A DNA stretch of 64,000 nt from an uncultured Alphaproteobacteria bacterium (GCA_902589475.1 CACITD010000002.1:1-64000), one strand, 5' to 3'. Shown: positions 29,734-40,755, counted from the first letter of the stretch. The notes: a model not told the origin generated them from the sequence alone. Numbers and translations are program-made.

Positions 29734-29854
29734 TAGAAAACGTGGGTATTTTTGAATTAGGAAAGAAGCCGGAAACAGGATAAAATTGGTAGCCCTGGAT
29801 CTAACTTTTTAGTACCATTTTAGAACCGTTCTTGATTGATGCCTGAAGGAGAAG

Positions 29855-30664
29855 GTGACCATGAAACTTTCAGAGGAACAAATTAAACAGTTTAATGAAG
29901 AAGGTTATATCTTTTTACCATCATGCTTTTCAAAAGATGAGATAACTGTTTTAAACGACGCCGCGGCAGAGATCTACAAAAGTGATCGAGAACAAGTTTG
30001 GCGGGAAAGCTCGGGTGTCGCCCGCACTGCATTTGCCGCGCACACCTACAACGAAGCTCATCGACGACTGGGAGCTCACCCTAGATTAATTACTCCCATA
30101 GAACAATTACTCGGCGGGGATGTTTATATGCATCAATATAAAATTAACGCTAAAGCTGCATTTGATGGCGATGTTTGGCAATGGCATCAAGATTTCGGTG
30201 TTTGGCATAGAGATGACGGTATGCCCGAACCCCGTGCAATGAACATAGCTGTATTTTTAGATGATGTCTCAGGGGCTAATGGTCCTCTTATCTTTCTTCC
30301 TAAAAGCCATAAAATTGGAGTTATAGAAGCAGGCCACGATGTTCAAACTACCAGCTACCCACTCTGGACCCTGGATAGAGAAACTGTTCAAAAGCTATCA
30401 GATGAAGGAGGATGCGTGGCGCCCATTGGCCCCGCGGGCAGCGTGATCATGTTCTCTTCACTTCTCGTGCATGCCAGTCCTCCAAATATCAGTCCCTTAC
30501 CGAGAACTATTGTTTACCTCTCACTTTGTCGAACAGATAATCATATAACGAGGTTCAATAGAGCCGAATGGATTGCTCATAGAAATTTTGAGCCCATCAT
30601 GGCTTTGAATGATCAATGCTTAGAAGATTTAATAGGTAACCCGTCTTCGGTAGCGGCAGAGTAG
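29855..30664 (+). CDS. Phytanoyl-CoA dioxygenase (PhyH) family protein
   Basis: VWQWHQDFGVWHRDDG (HxD), GPLIFLPKSHKIG, MFSSLLVHASPPN, RTIVYLSLC. Confidence 0.9.
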   Translation: MTMKLSEEQIKQFNEEGYIFLPSCFSKDEITVLNDAAAEIYKSDREQVWRESSGVARTAFAAHTYNEAHRRLGAHPRLITPIEQLLGGDVYMHQYKINAKAAFDGDVWQWHQDFGVWHRDDGMPEPRAMNIAVFLDDVSGANGPLIFLPKSHKIGVIEAGHDVQTTSYPLWTLDRETVQKLSDEGGCVAPIGPAGSVIMFSSLLVHASPPNISPLPRTIVYLSLCRTDNHITRFNRAEWIAHRNFEPIMALNDQCLEDLIGNPSSVAAE

Positions 30665-30747
30665 ATCCAGTCGTTTAACATATTATAAGATCACTAATTA
30701 TAATCTTCACTTGGCTAGCGTTAACGGCTTCGCAGTAGAACATTCAA

Positions 30748-32241
30748 TTAAGAGCTTTTGCCCATAAACACGTTTGGTGTATTTAAGGCGTCGCTTACGG
30801 GTCTCACGTCGGATAGGTCTACCTCTGGCCGACGGAAGAATTCGCTTGCCACTTTCTCATAAGCTGCACCCAAGGTGATAACTTGGTCATCGCAAAATCT
30901 TTTTGCAATAACTTGCATACCAACAGGCCTTCCATCTTTTGTTATACCGCACGGAAGCGAAATCATTGGCAAGCCAGTCACACTGAAAATATACGTTGCA
31001 AGAAATACATCTTGAAATCTCTCGACTGCTTGCCCACCAACATGGGTTGGGAAGGGTTCATCGAGCCTAAACGGAGGCGCGCCAACCGCTGGAGCAATAA
31101 TGAAATCGTATTGGTGCATGAACTTTCTTACATTATGCCAATATTGTGTTCTTAATTTTTCTGATCTTACTACATCGCGAACCGACAATTGTAAGGCCGC
31201 AGATACCTGCCCCACCAACTGATCTGTCATCAACTCACTGTGAGCATCAAACCTGTCGGCATAACGGGCCACCATTCCAAAGCCTCTGGTCCCTGTCACT
31301 ATTTCTTTGATGCTGGACGTATCAAAACAATCCTCCTCGATGACAAAACCAAGTTCCTCAAATCGTTTTACAGCGGACTTAACCAAACTTTCGACCTCAG
31401 GGTCCAAAGGTACAACACCACCTAGGTTACCCGCGTAGGCAATTTTCCTCGTCTCTCCAAAAGGGCAATTATTTTTTGCTGCTGCTAAAAAATCTTTTCC
31501 GTCATTTGGTAAAGAGCTGGGGTCTCGTTCGTCGGGACCCGATAACACATGCATAGCTAAACCTATATCCGATATGGACCTTACCATTGGTCCCTGAACA
31601 TGCTCGACAAGAGTATCCCAACCGTAATCCGTTGGATAAAAAGGTATTCGCCCAGGAGTTGGACGCAGCCCAACTAAATTATTAAAGGAACACGGTATTC
31701 TTATCGAGCCGCCAAGATCTGTGCCAATAGCTAATGGCGCCATAGCCGCAGCGATTGACGCACCCGCTCCACCGCTGGACCCTCCTGCTGTGACGTTCAC
31801 ATTCCAAGGGTTCCTAGTAGTTCCAAATATTTTGTTCGATGTATTGATATCGTGGGCAAACTCGGGAGTATTTGTCTTGCCTAATAATATACCCCCTGCT
31901 GTTTTTAACCTTTCGACAGAAATTGTATCTTCGTCTGGGACATCATTTTCTAATAACAATGAGCCGAATGTCGTTCTAACACCCTTAGTTTGCAAAATAT
32001 CCTTTATTAAGAAAGGGACACCTTCAAGGGGACGAGGCTTACCTCCAGAGGCTAACCGCTCGTCTATGGCGCGAGCCTCTTCCAATATCGTATCACTTAA
32101 AGTGCAAATAGCATTTATAACAGGATTTACCTTCTGTATCCTTTCAATAAATGCTGATGCAACTTCGGAAGCACTTAGTTTTCTACTTCCCACCCTTTCT
32201 GCTATTTTTTTAGCCGACATATCGAGTATTTGTTCAGTCAT
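30748..32241 (-). CDS. Amidase signature family amidase
   Basis: GVPFLIKDILQTKG, NVTAGGSSGGAGASIAAAMAPLAIGTDLGGSIRIPCSFNNLVGLRPTPGRIP. Confidence 0.95.
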   Translation of the reverse strand: MTEQILDMSAKKIAERVGSRKLSASEVASAFIERIQKVNPVINAICTLSDTILEEARAIDERLASGGKPRPLEGVPFLIKDILQTKGVRTTFGSLLLENDVPDEDTISVERLKTAGGILLGKTNTPEFAHDINTSNKIFGTTRNPWNVNVTAGGSSGGAGASIAAAMAPLAIGTDLGGSIRIPCSFNNLVGLRPTPGRIPFYPTDYGWDTLVEHVQGPMVRSISDIGLAMHVLSGPDERDPSSLPNDGKDFLAAAKNNCPFGETRKIAYAGNLGGVVPLDPEVESLVKSAVKRFEELGFVIEEDCFDTSSIKEIVTGTRGFGMVARYADRFDAHSELMTDQLVGQVSAALQLSVRDVVRSEKLRTQYWHNVRKFMHQYDFIIAPAVGAPPFRLDEPFPTHVGGQAVERFQDVFLATYIFSVTGLPMISLPCGITKDGRPVGMQVIAKRFCDDQVITLGAAYEKVASEFFRRPEVDLSDVRPVSDALNTPNVFMGKSS

Positions 32242-32530
32242 TCTTTTCCCAACTCATCTCATGTTCACCGGGATAATTTAACCCAGGAACAAAATGGTTT
32301 TCTCGGAGCTCATGCTGCGAACTTGGAATATGCCGCATTCACTATGAGAATAAAAGCAATCTATCAATTAATGTAAACCGTCAAAAGTAAACCCATAAGT
32401 TCCATCATTAAATTTTTGACTATGATTTTGAGATACCACTTATCTATTATTTTACGGATGGTGTTCTTGAACTTGCTTTTCTAGGTCTAATCTGAATATA
32501 AACGAGAAAATATATTTTTGGAGGTAGTAG

Positions 32531-33430
32531 ATGGCGCGCTTATGTGAAGGAAGGGTAGCACTAGTCACGGGAGCCGCCCGCGGCGTAGGACGAGAACATG
32601 CTCTGGGTCTGGCTAAACACGGTGCTAAGGTCGTCGTAAACGATCTCGGAGCAGGGGTAGATGGCTCGGGGGCCGATACTACGCCGGCACAGGCGGTAGT
32701 TGACGAAATCAAAGCTCTAGGTGGCGAAGCCACTGTTAATGGCGATGATGTAAGTTCATGGACTGGTGCCAAAAACATGATTGATCAAACAATAGATGCC
32801 TTTGGTACTATCGATGTGGTTGTAAATAATGCTGGCATACTGCGCGATAGAATGCTTGTTAACATGACTGAAGATGAATGGGACGCTGTTATACAAGTAC
32901 ACCTTAAGGGAACATTTGCACCATCACGTCATGCAGCAGCATACTGGCGTCAATTATCTAAAGATAGGGGTGAAAAGGTCAATGCGAGAATAATAAATAC
33001 TAGCTCAACTTCAGGTCTATACGGCAACATAGGTCAAACAAATTATGGTGCAGCAAAGGCAGGCATCGCAGCTTTTACAATAATAGCCGCGAGAGAGTTG
33101 GCTCGTATAGGGGTTACGGTTAACGCAATTTCACCTACCGCTTATACTCGAATGACTGATAACCTTCGTGAATACACGGAAGAAGACATCGAACGGAGAG
33201 ATCCGCGATGGGTATCGCCTACTATCGTCTACTTATCTAGTGCCGAAGCCCACGATATCACGGGGCGCGTAATTCAAGCAGGAAATGGAAGAGTTGCAGT
33301 TTGCGAGGGATGGCGTCGTGGCGCGGAAATCGATCAAATTGAGGACGCAGAAGCGATAGGTCCAATGATACGCGATATGATTTCTAATGTGCGCAAGAAC
33401 TCGGGAATGGACGGACTAGAGTTAGACTAA
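32531..33430 (+). CDS. SDR family oxidoreductase (hydroxyacyl-CoA dehydrogenase-like)
   Basis: ALVTGAARGVGREHALGLAKHGAKVVVNDLGAGVDGSG; VVNNAGILRDRML; NYGAAKAGIAAFT. Confidence 0.93.
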   Translation: MARLCEGRVALVTGAARGVGREHALGLAKHGAKVVVNDLGAGVDGSGADTTPAQAVVDEIKALGGEATVNGDDVSSWTGAKNMIDQTIDAFGTIDVVVNNAGILRDRMLVNMTEDEWDAVIQVHLKGTFAPSRHAAAYWRQLSKDRGEKVNARIINTSSTSGLYGNIGQTNYGAAKAGIAAFTIIAARELARIGVTVNAISPTAYTRMTDNLREYTEEDIERRDPRWVSPTIVYLSSAEAHDITGRVIQAGNGRVAVCEGWRRGAEIDQIEDAEAIGPMIRDMISNVRKNSGMDGLELD

Positions 33431-33474
33431 GTAGGAATCCAGATTAATTTTTATATTTCTTTCAACTGGATGTT

Positions 33475-35769
33475 TCAGGCTCGAGATGCCGAAATAGCGC
33501 GCCATATGCTCTGACTAGTCAACGGCATATCTAAATGTATAATTTTTAAAGGCGATAGCGCGTTCAAAACTGCATGAACAATAGTCTGAGGTGCAGCAAT
33601 GCAACCTGCTTGCCCAACGCCTTTGACGCCTAAAACATTAGCCTCTGTTGGAGCTCCCTCCAGCGTTGCCTCAAAATTAGGCAACATTGCTGCACGCGGA
33701 AGCGTGTAATCCATTAGTGAGCCAGAAAGTAATTGACCCGTATTTTCATCAAATGACACGAATTCCATGAGAGCCTGACCTATCCCCTGCGCGACGCCTC
33801 CATGCAGTTGTCCCTCGGTGAGAACTGGGTTTACAAGAGAGCCGTAGTCGTCAACCATTATGTATTTTATTAAAGTCACAGATCCAGTTTCTGGGTCAAT
33901 TTCAACTTCTGCCGCATGACAACCATTAGGGAAAGTAAAAGGAGCATTTTCTCTTTTAGTAAAAGTATCCAGGCCCATCCCCTCTAAATGAGGAGCAATC
34001 CTATTATCTCTCGCAGCAATTGTTACTTCCTTAAGTGTTACAGACCGATTTCCAGAACCAGACGTAAATGAGCCATTTTTAAAAGATAACTCATCGATTT
34101 CTGCCTGCAATAGCACCGCTGCAACACCCTTTGCCTTACCAATCACCTCTTCCACTGCAAGTATCATTGTAGCTGCACCCATGTGCATTGAACGGGCACC
34201 ACCATGTCCAGACCCAAGCCGAACTTCAAAAGTATTCGCTTGGATGTAGTCAAAAAGATCAGCCTCCACACCCAAACGTTCTGATACTAAATCGATATAG
34301 GTCGTCTCATGTCCCTGGCCATTTGACTCCGTACCGACCCGCAGCTCTATCCTCCCACTTTCAGCAAAACGGATTTCTGCCCCCTCCACGGGAGAACCTC
34401 TTGAGGTTTCTAAAAAGCAACCAAAACCTATTCCTCTCAAAAATCCTCTTTCTCGCGACGCTTCTCGGCGTTTAAAAAAACCTCTATAGTCAATATAATT
34501 AGAAGCTCTTTCAATATTTTCTTTGAACTTGCCAGAGTCAATTTGTAACCCAAAGGCAGTATTATGCGGCAGGGTTGAAATAATGTTTTTCAACCTCAGC
34601 TCAACAGGATCAAAGTTAAATTGAGAGGCAGCGATATCAATAAGTCTTTCAATTATAAAATTCGCTTCCGGCTTCCCTGCACCCCGATACGCATCAACTG
34701 GTGTTGTATTTGTAAAAACTCCTTTAGAGCTCATAAAAACGTATGGAATATTGTAAACCCCTCCCATTGCGGTGGAGGCTGCGTTAGTTGAGGCGTTAGG
34801 CCCGCCAGCCGAGAGATACGCCCCCATATTAGCTGTTAAATCCGCCTGCAATGCAATAAAGTTTCCGTCTTTATCTAAGGCTAACTTAGCGTCAGTTGTT
34901 ATATCTCTGCCATGAAGTGCTGACGAGTTATCTTCTGACCGCTCAGCAACCCATTTTATCGGTCGTCCGAGTTTTTTTGACGCCCACAAAAGAAGTACCC
35001 ACTCGGGAAAGAGGAAATTTTTCAGTCCAAATCCACCACCAATATCAGGAGCCGAAACCTGTATCTTCTCTGGTGGAACGTTAAATACATCGTAGGCCAG
35101 CTGATCGCGAATGGCATGAACACCTTGAGCTGTGCAAGACAAATGCATTGTATCAGTTTTAGCATCATAGAAACTTAACCCTGCACGCGGTTCCAACGGA
35201 GCAGCCATCACTCGATTATTTTTTATCTCTAATTCCGCAACATAATGGGCGTCAGTTATCGCTTTCTTAACCTCGTCTTTTTCACCTTTGGCAAATCTAT
35301 ATGCAATATTATCGGGCGCAGTCTCCCATATACTTTGTGAGCCTGGCCTTAACGCATCCATAACCTCTACCACTGCGGGAATGGGGTCATAATCTATTTG
35401 AATTAAGTCCACCGCAGTGCAAGCGATCTCATTTGATTCCGCCACAACAAACACCACTGGGTCACCTACGTGCCTTACACGGCCAACTGCGAGAGCCAAA
35501 CGTTTCGTTGAAACAATGGGAAGAATAGCAGGGAACTGAGTTGTACATGGTAGTGGACCAATTAAGTCAGTCTCTAAATCTGCTCCAGTGAACACCGCAA
35601 CGACACCGTCTAGTTTAATTGCTTCCTCAACATTTATGCTTTTAATATAAGCATGACCATGCGGTGACCTTACGACCTTAGCGTAAGCCTGTTGATCCAA
35701 ATTGGAATTAGCTACGAAACTACCACCACCCGTTAAAAATCTTGAATCTTCCCTTCTTCGTGCTGACAT
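33475..35769 (-). CDS. Xanthine dehydrogenase/CO dehydrogenase family molybdopterin-binding (large) subunit
   Basis: RRREDSRFLTGGGSFV; QGVHAIRDQLA; DIGGGFGLKNFLFPEWVLLLWASKKLGRPIKWVAERSED; VDAYRGAGKPEANF; GVKGVGQAGCIAAPQTIVHAV. Confidence 0.92.
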   Translation of the reverse strand: MSARRREDSRFLTGGGSFVANSNLDQQAYAKVVRSPHGHAYIKSINVEEAIKLDGVVAVFTGADLETDLIGPLPCTTQFPAILPIVSTKRLALAVGRVRHVGDPVVFVVAESNEIACTAVDLIQIDYDPIPAVVEVMDALRPGSQSIWETAPDNIAYRFAKGEKDEVKKAITDAHYVAELEIKNNRVMAAPLEPRAGLSFYDAKTDTMHLSCTAQGVHAIRDQLAYDVFNVPPEKIQVSAPDIGGGFGLKNFLFPEWVLLLWASKKLGRPIKWVAERSEDNSSALHGRDITTDAKLALDKDGNFIALQADLTANMGAYLSAGGPNASTNAASTAMGGVYNIPYVFMSSKGVFTNTTPVDAYRGAGKPEANFIIERLIDIAASQFNFDPVELRLKNIISTLPHNTAFGLQIDSGKFKENIERASNYIDYRGFFKRREASRERGFLRGIGFGCFLETSRGSPVEGAEIRFAESGRIELRVGTESNGQGHETTYIDLVSERLGVEADLFDYIQANTFEVRLGSGHGGARSMHMGAATMILAVEEVIGKAKGVAAVLLQAEIDELSFKNGSFTSGSGNRSVTLKEVTIAARDNRIAPHLEGMGLDTFTKRENAPFTFPNGCHAAEVEIDPETGSVTLIKYIMVDDYGSLVNPVLTEGQLHGGVAQGIGQALMEFVSFDENTGQLLSGSLMDYTLPRAAMLPNFEATLEGAPTEANVLGVKGVGQAGCIAAPQTIVHAVLNALSPLKIIHLDMPLTSQSIWRAISASRA

Positions 35770-35952
35770 ATAAAGGGGTTCTCCTTTGACATAAGCTACG
35801 CCGCCAAGATTATAAACCTTTTAGACAACTATCAATCCGCATTTTTTATGGCGAGGGAACCTCCAATTTATTCTTGGATTTTATGGAAAGGGCTTGCAAA
35901 CTTTTTGCTTGCTTCAAAAATTCAATAGCAGGTGTGACAAGAGTATATTTTA

Positions 35953-36138
35953 TTAGTACCGCTCTTTGACTTTTAAAACTTGGCGCCCGCGATACATGCC
36001 TGTCTTTAAGTCAATGTGGTGTGGCCTGTGTAGTTCTCCCGTATCGGGGTTCTCTACATAAGCGTCTGATTTTATTGCATCATGTGCGCGTCGCATATTC
36101 CTCTTGGATGGAGTTGTTTTCCTTTTTGGCACAGCCAT
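35953..36138 (-). CDS. rpmF: 50S ribosomal protein L32
   Basis: [55 protein letters not shown]. Confidence 0.97.
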   Translation of the reverse strand: MAVPKRKTTPSKRNMRRAHDAIKSDAYVENPDTGELHRPHHIDLKTGMYRGRQVLKVKERY

Positions 36139-36291
36139 TTCAAGATACCTCGCAGACGTGTTTCTAAAACAAGTCCGTATTAGTGGATACGAGAGTTTAA
36201 CGCAAGAAAAAATTCGCCATCCTGTGGGGAGTTTAACAATTTCTTAATGTCCAAAACATACGGTGCACAGCTGTACTAACCTTCAAAGCTT

Positions 36292-38295
36292 TTACTCGAA
36301 TTCAATGATTGGCTGATCAACTCCCAAAGTGGTGCCCGGCGTTGCATGAATCTTAGCTACAATAGCATCAGATTCTGCTTTCATGACGTTCTCCATTTTC
36401 ATTGCCTCTACAATGGCGAGTTCCTGACCTGCCTCTATTTTATCCCCCTCTTTGACTGCTATCGAAACTAATAATCCCGGCATTGGTGAGAGCAGGAAGT
36501 TGGACATATCAGGAGGGGCTTTGTTTGGCATTAAATCCATTAATCTATCGATTTTTTTATCAATTATTTTAATTGTGGCCTGCCAACCACCTTTCCTGAG
36601 GGAATATTTTGAGCCATTATAGTCTACTTGGAGGACTATACTTTTTCTATTGATTTCTCCTTCGAATATATCTGTCCCTGGCTCAAAATTACCATTCACA
36701 TCATATTTCTTTGTATTCATATCAACCAGACAACTGCCATTTTTCAATTGGGCCTTTGCGTCGGTTTTATGATCTCCGTCTATGATAACAAGTCTGGTGT
36801 AACGGTCTTGCTCACTGCCGGCTCGGCGCGGGAGGTTTGCTCGGCCTGTTATATTTGCATTTCTTGCCCGTCTCTTCATCTCAAAACCAATTGCAACCGC
36901 GTAAAGGGTTTCTTTGTCGTTTTGTGTTACTTGTATTCCATTAAAACCTTTTGGAAATTCCTCGTCTATGAAGGCCGTTGTTAGTTCTCCAGATTTAAAA
37001 CGATCATGGCTCATCAAGGCTGATAGAAAATCAATATTATGATTAACGCCACGAATTCTGTATTGGTCTAAAGCCAATGCCATTTTCTCAATAGCATCTT
37101 TGCGATTTTTGCCATAAGAGATAAGCTTTGATATCATGGGATCATAGAACATGGAAATTTCTGCCCCCTCGAAAACACCAGTGTCTATGCGTATACCATC
37201 CAAGTCCTCTGGTGACTTGTACTGCGTCAACCTTCCCGTGGATGGTAAAAAGTTTCTGTATGGATCTTCTGCATAAACTCTTGTTTCTAAGGCCCATCCG
37301 TTGAGCTGCACGTCTTTTTGTTTGAATGGAAGATTGTCTCCTGCTGCAACTTGGATCATTAACTCAACCAAATCTAATCCTGTAATACATTCTGTTACCG
37401 GATGCTCAACTTGCAGTCTTGTGTTCATCTCTAAGAAGTAAAAATTCTTGTTTTTATCAACGATGAATTCAACAGTTCCAGCCGATTTATAATCTACCGA
37501 CTTCGCAAGTAGAACAGCCTGTTCCCCCATGGCCTTTCGCGTTTTTGCGTCAAGAAAGGGGCTTGGAGCTTCTTCAATTACTTTTTGATGCCGACGCTGT
37601 ATGGAGCACTCCCTTTCACCCAAATAGACAGTGTTTCCTGCTGAGTCTGCTATAATCTGTATTTCTATATGTCTTGGGTCTTCAATGAACTTTTCTATAA
37701 AAACGCGATCGTCGCCAAAACTTGAAGCCGCCTCGCTAACTGCAGCGCGAAACCCTTCCTTTACTTCTTTTTCGTTAAAAGCGACCCGCATGCCTTTTCC
37801 CCCGCCGCCAGCTGAAGCCTTTATCATGACTGGGAATCCAATTTCAGCAGCAACTTTGACTGCCTCCTTGTCATCGGCAAGCACACCTACATACCCGGGG
37901 ACGGTGTTGACGCCAGCGCCGGCCGCTATCTTCTTAGACTCTATTTTATCACCCATGGCTGCTATCGCCTTTAAACCCGGGCCAATGAATGTGATTCCTT
38001 CTTCCGCGAGTTTTTCGGCAAACGTGGCATTTTCGGAGAGGAATCCGTAGCCTGGGTGAACAGCTTGGGCGCCAGTTTGTTTAATGGCATCCAATATTTT
38101 TTCTATTACCAAGTAACTCTCGGAAGAAGCTGAGCCGCCGATTGCGATCGCCTCATCCGCCGACCTCACATGCAACGCGTCTGCGTCAGCTTCAGAATAT
38201 ACCGCGACTGTCGCAATACCCATTTGTTTCGCCGTACGAATTACTCGGCACGCGATTTCACCACGATTAGCTATAAGGATCTTTTTAAACATCAC
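36292..38295 (-). CDS. pccA: Propionyl-CoA/acyl-CoA carboxylase alpha (biotin carboxylase + BCCP) subunit
   Basis: FKKILIANRGEIACRVIRTAKQMGIATVAVYSEADADALHV; biotin carboxylase HRRHQKVIEEAPSP-type motif; biotinylation motif EAMKMENV near C-terminus. Confidence 0.88.
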   Translation of the reverse strand: MMFKKILIANRGEIACRVIRTAKQMGIATVAVYSEADADALHVRSADEAIAIGGSASSESYLVIEKILDAIKQTGAQAVHPGYGFLSENATFAEKLAEEGITFIGPGLKAIAAMGDKIESKKIAAGAGVNTVPGYVGVLADDKEAVKVAAEIGFPVMIKASAGGGGKGMRVAFNEKEVKEGFRAAVSEAASSFGDDRVFIEKFIEDPRHIEIQIIADSAGNTVYLGERECSIQRRHQKVIEEAPSPFLDAKTRKAMGEQAVLLAKSVDYKSAGTVEFIVDKNKNFYFLEMNTRLQVEHPVTECITGLDLVELMIQVAAGDNLPFKQKDVQLNGWALETRVYAEDPYRNFLPSTGRLTQYKSPEDLDGIRIDTGVFEGAEISMFYDPMISKLISYGKNRKDAIEKMALALDQYRIRGVNHNIDFLSALMSHDRFKSGELTTAFIDEEFPKGFNGIQVTQNDKETLYAVAIGFEMKRRARNANITGRANLPRRAGSEQDRYTRLVIIDGDHKTDAKAQLKNGSCLVDMNTKKYDVNGNFEPGTDIFEGEINRKSIVLQVDYNGSKYSLRKGGWQATIKIIDKKIDRLMDLMPNKAPPDMSNFLLSPMPGLLVSIAVKEGDKIEAGQELAIVEAMKMENVMKAESDAIVAKIHATPGTTLGVDQPIIEFE

Positions 38296-38460
38296 AACCT
38301 TCTACTTTATGAACTCCGAAGTAAATCCGGTACATAACCTTGCTATTACATATTACTAGATTAAACTAACAAGCTACTTCGCCTAGTTTTACAGAACCCT
38401 AACGAGAATCAGAATATACAACTCGTTTAAGTTAAACATCTATTTTTTATTTTCTAGAAA

Positions 38461-38754
38461 TTATAAAAGTAGGTTAATATACGATCCAGCCGGTGCATTC
38501 ATGTCAATATTATCGTTAGCTATCAGAGATGATAGCCTTGAGATCTGAGCTTCTATTTCAATATCTGTTGAAGCGGTTCTTATACGGAATCCCTGTGCTG
38601 GTGTTCCGTTTTTATCAGTTTGCATTTGATTAGGGTTTACGTCGCGTCGCGCAGTTGCCCGCGAAGTATCGTGTGACTGAGGTTGCCGAATACTCTTTAT
38701 AAGCTCGGATCTCGTTATACCTGGGTTATTTACCCCAGTCGGTGTCAATGCCAT
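38461..38754 (-). CDS. Hypothetical small protein
   Basis: 97-aa ORF between pccA and an aminotransferase on the same strand; no family recognised. Confidence 0.55.
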   Translation of the reverse strand: MALTPTGVNNPGITRSELIKSIRQPQSHDTSRATARRDVNPNQMQTDKNGTPAQGFRIRTASTDIEIEAQISRLSSLIANDNIDMNAPAGSYINLLL

Positions 38755-38825
38755 CTTTCCCCCGCCTAATGATTTTCTTGTAGTGCTGTTAAAAGGAAGT
38801 ATTCTCGCTTATAATTGATTTTCTG

Positions 38826-40001
38826 TTACCGTCTACCGATTTCTTTTCCCAATGCCTTCATTGCCTCATTTAGTTTATCAGGCGTAGAAGCAAAACATAA
38901 ACGCAAAAAACCTTCCCCACCCGGACCGAAGGCACTCCCAGGCGCCAAGCCAACATTACATCGGTCTATTAATTTTTTACAAAACTCAAGCGAATCTTCC
39001 ATTCCATCCACTGAGAAAAAAGCATAAAATGCGCCGTTTGGACGCATACATTGCACACGTGGCCATTGCTCCAAATAGTCGAAGACGATGTCTCTACCAA
39101 CTTTGCACCTTCTCCTTAAATCCGAAACGACTTCATCGCCCTTAGCAAGCGCAGTTATTCCTGCCTTTTGTATAAATGTTGGTACTCCTGATGTGGAGAT
39201 TTGTATAAGTTTCGCAAATGTTTCAGCCATCCCAATAGGATGAGCAATCCATCCCAATCGCCAGCCAGTCATTAACCATGATTTAGAGAAACTATTTACT
39301 GAAATAACCTTATCCCGTTCTGCAGCAAAACTTAAGATAGAGTTGGCAACTGACCTATCAAATACTAGAGAGTGGTATACTTCGTCAGAGACAATCCAGA
39401 TATTTTTCTCACGACAAAATTTCAGCAATTCTTTTTGATCCTCCTCTGGCATTATCCACCCCGTAGGATTGCCAGGAGAGTTTAAGAATATTGCTTTAGT
39501 TTTTGGACTAACCGCAGCAAAAACATCTCTCAAATTCAGATTCCAAGCGTTATCCTCTAAAGATATAGAGGCGTGAGTTGCTATTCCTCTATTGATTGAT
39601 ATCGCTGAATAGATATTCGGCCAAACTGGGCCAATCACAACAACTTCATCGCCAGGATTTAAAAGCGCTTGCATCACTATCGAGATAGCCATCATTCCAG
39701 AATTTGTAACCGTTATTCTCTCTTGATTTAGGTCAACATTAAACGTGCGCTTGTTATACTTTAAAAGTTCCTCCCGGAGTTCCGTAATGCCATTTTGATC
39801 CGTATAAAATGTATCACCTTGGATCATGGCGTCATGACATGCATCCGAGATAAAGCGTGGGGTTGGGACATCACCTTCGCCGAACCAAAGAGGAATTAGA
39901 CCTTGACGGCCCCACCCATACTTTGCAACCTCAACTATATTAGTCTCTGGTAGTTGATTGACCCTACTCGACAAGCTTGAAAAGTCAAATTTTGATCCCA
40001 T
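38826..40001 (-). CDS. Class I/II pyridoxal-phosphate aminotransferase
   Basis: LWFGEGDVPTPRFI, LNSPGNPTGWIM, VNSFSKSWLMTGWRLGWI. Confidence 0.92.
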   Translation of the reverse strand: MGSKFDFSSLSSRVNQLPETNIVEVAKYGWGRQGLIPLWFGEGDVPTPRFISDACHDAMIQGDTFYTDQNGITELREELLKYNKRTFNVDLNQERITVTNSGMMAISIVMQALLNPGDEVVVIGPVWPNIYSAISINRGIATHASISLEDNAWNLNLRDVFAAVSPKTKAIFLNSPGNPTGWIMPEEDQKELLKFCREKNIWIVSDEVYHSLVFDRSVANSILSFAAERDKVISVNSFSKSWLMTGWRLGWIAHPIGMAETFAKLIQISTSGVPTFIQKAGITALAKGDEVVSDLRRRCKVGRDIVFDYLEQWPRVQCMRPNGAFYAFFSVDGMEDSLEFCKKLIDRCNVGLAPGSAFGPGGEGFLRLCFASTPDKLNEAMKALGKEIGRR

Positions 40002-40149
40002 TTTTACACCTACTTGTTTAAGCTATCAAAAGAGCAAACTAAAACTATATTGCTTATATCAAATAAAAACTTTGCACTTACTCCTATGCCTAAGTCATTA
40101 TTAACTCGCATATCTTTAACACGTTTTGAGCGGATCGCCTGTAAGAAGA

Positions 40150-40755
40150 ATGAAGAATACTATTTTTTTAATTCGGCATGGTCAGACGACTTGGAATAGG
40201 GCTGGTCGCCTTCAAGGTCAAGCAGATTCTCCGCTAACTTTGTTGGGAACCCAACAAGTCGAAGCAATCGGCAAAAAGCTAAAACAAATAATAGAGACCA
40301 AAAAACACTGCTTTTGGTCTAGTCCTCTTGGCAGGACGAAGCAGACAACATCCATAATTTGCGATCAGATTAACTTTAATTATGACGACGTGGTATTTGA
40401 TGAAAGGTTAGTCGAGATAACTCTCGGCGATCGCGATGGTTACAAAAGTTGGAAAGCGCTGTTTGAAGATTTTCCTGAAGATATGGCCCGACGTGAAAAA
40501 GACCCTTGGAATTACTGTCACCCTAATGGGGAGAGTAGCCAGATGGTACTAGAAAGAGTCCAACCTTTCATAGAAAAAATAGTTAACTTAGAAGGAATTC
40601 ACGTAGTAGTTACCCATGGTGTTGTGAGCAAAATAATCCGTGGCATATATCTCAATCTGTCGCCCGAAGAAATATTTAATTTGGATAGACCTCAGGATGC
40701 TTTTCACAGACTACAAAATGGCGCCGTAGAAAAAATTGAGGTATCGTTAGGTTGA
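40150..40755 (+). CDS. Histidine phosphatase family protein (copy 1)
   Basis: MKNTIFLIRHGQTTWNRAGRLQGQADSPLT; ORF track starts at 40126 but the conserved start is 40150. Confidence 0.88.
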   Translation: MKNTIFLIRHGQTTWNRAGRLQGQADSPLTLLGTQQVEAIGKKLKQIIETKKHCFWSSPLGRTKQTTSIICDQINFNYDDVVFDERLVEITLGDRDGYKSWKALFEDFPEDMARREKDPWNYCHPNGESSQMVLERVQPFIEKIVNLEGIHVVVTHGVVSKIIRGIYLNLSPEEIFNLDRPQDAFHRLQNGAVEKIEVSLG

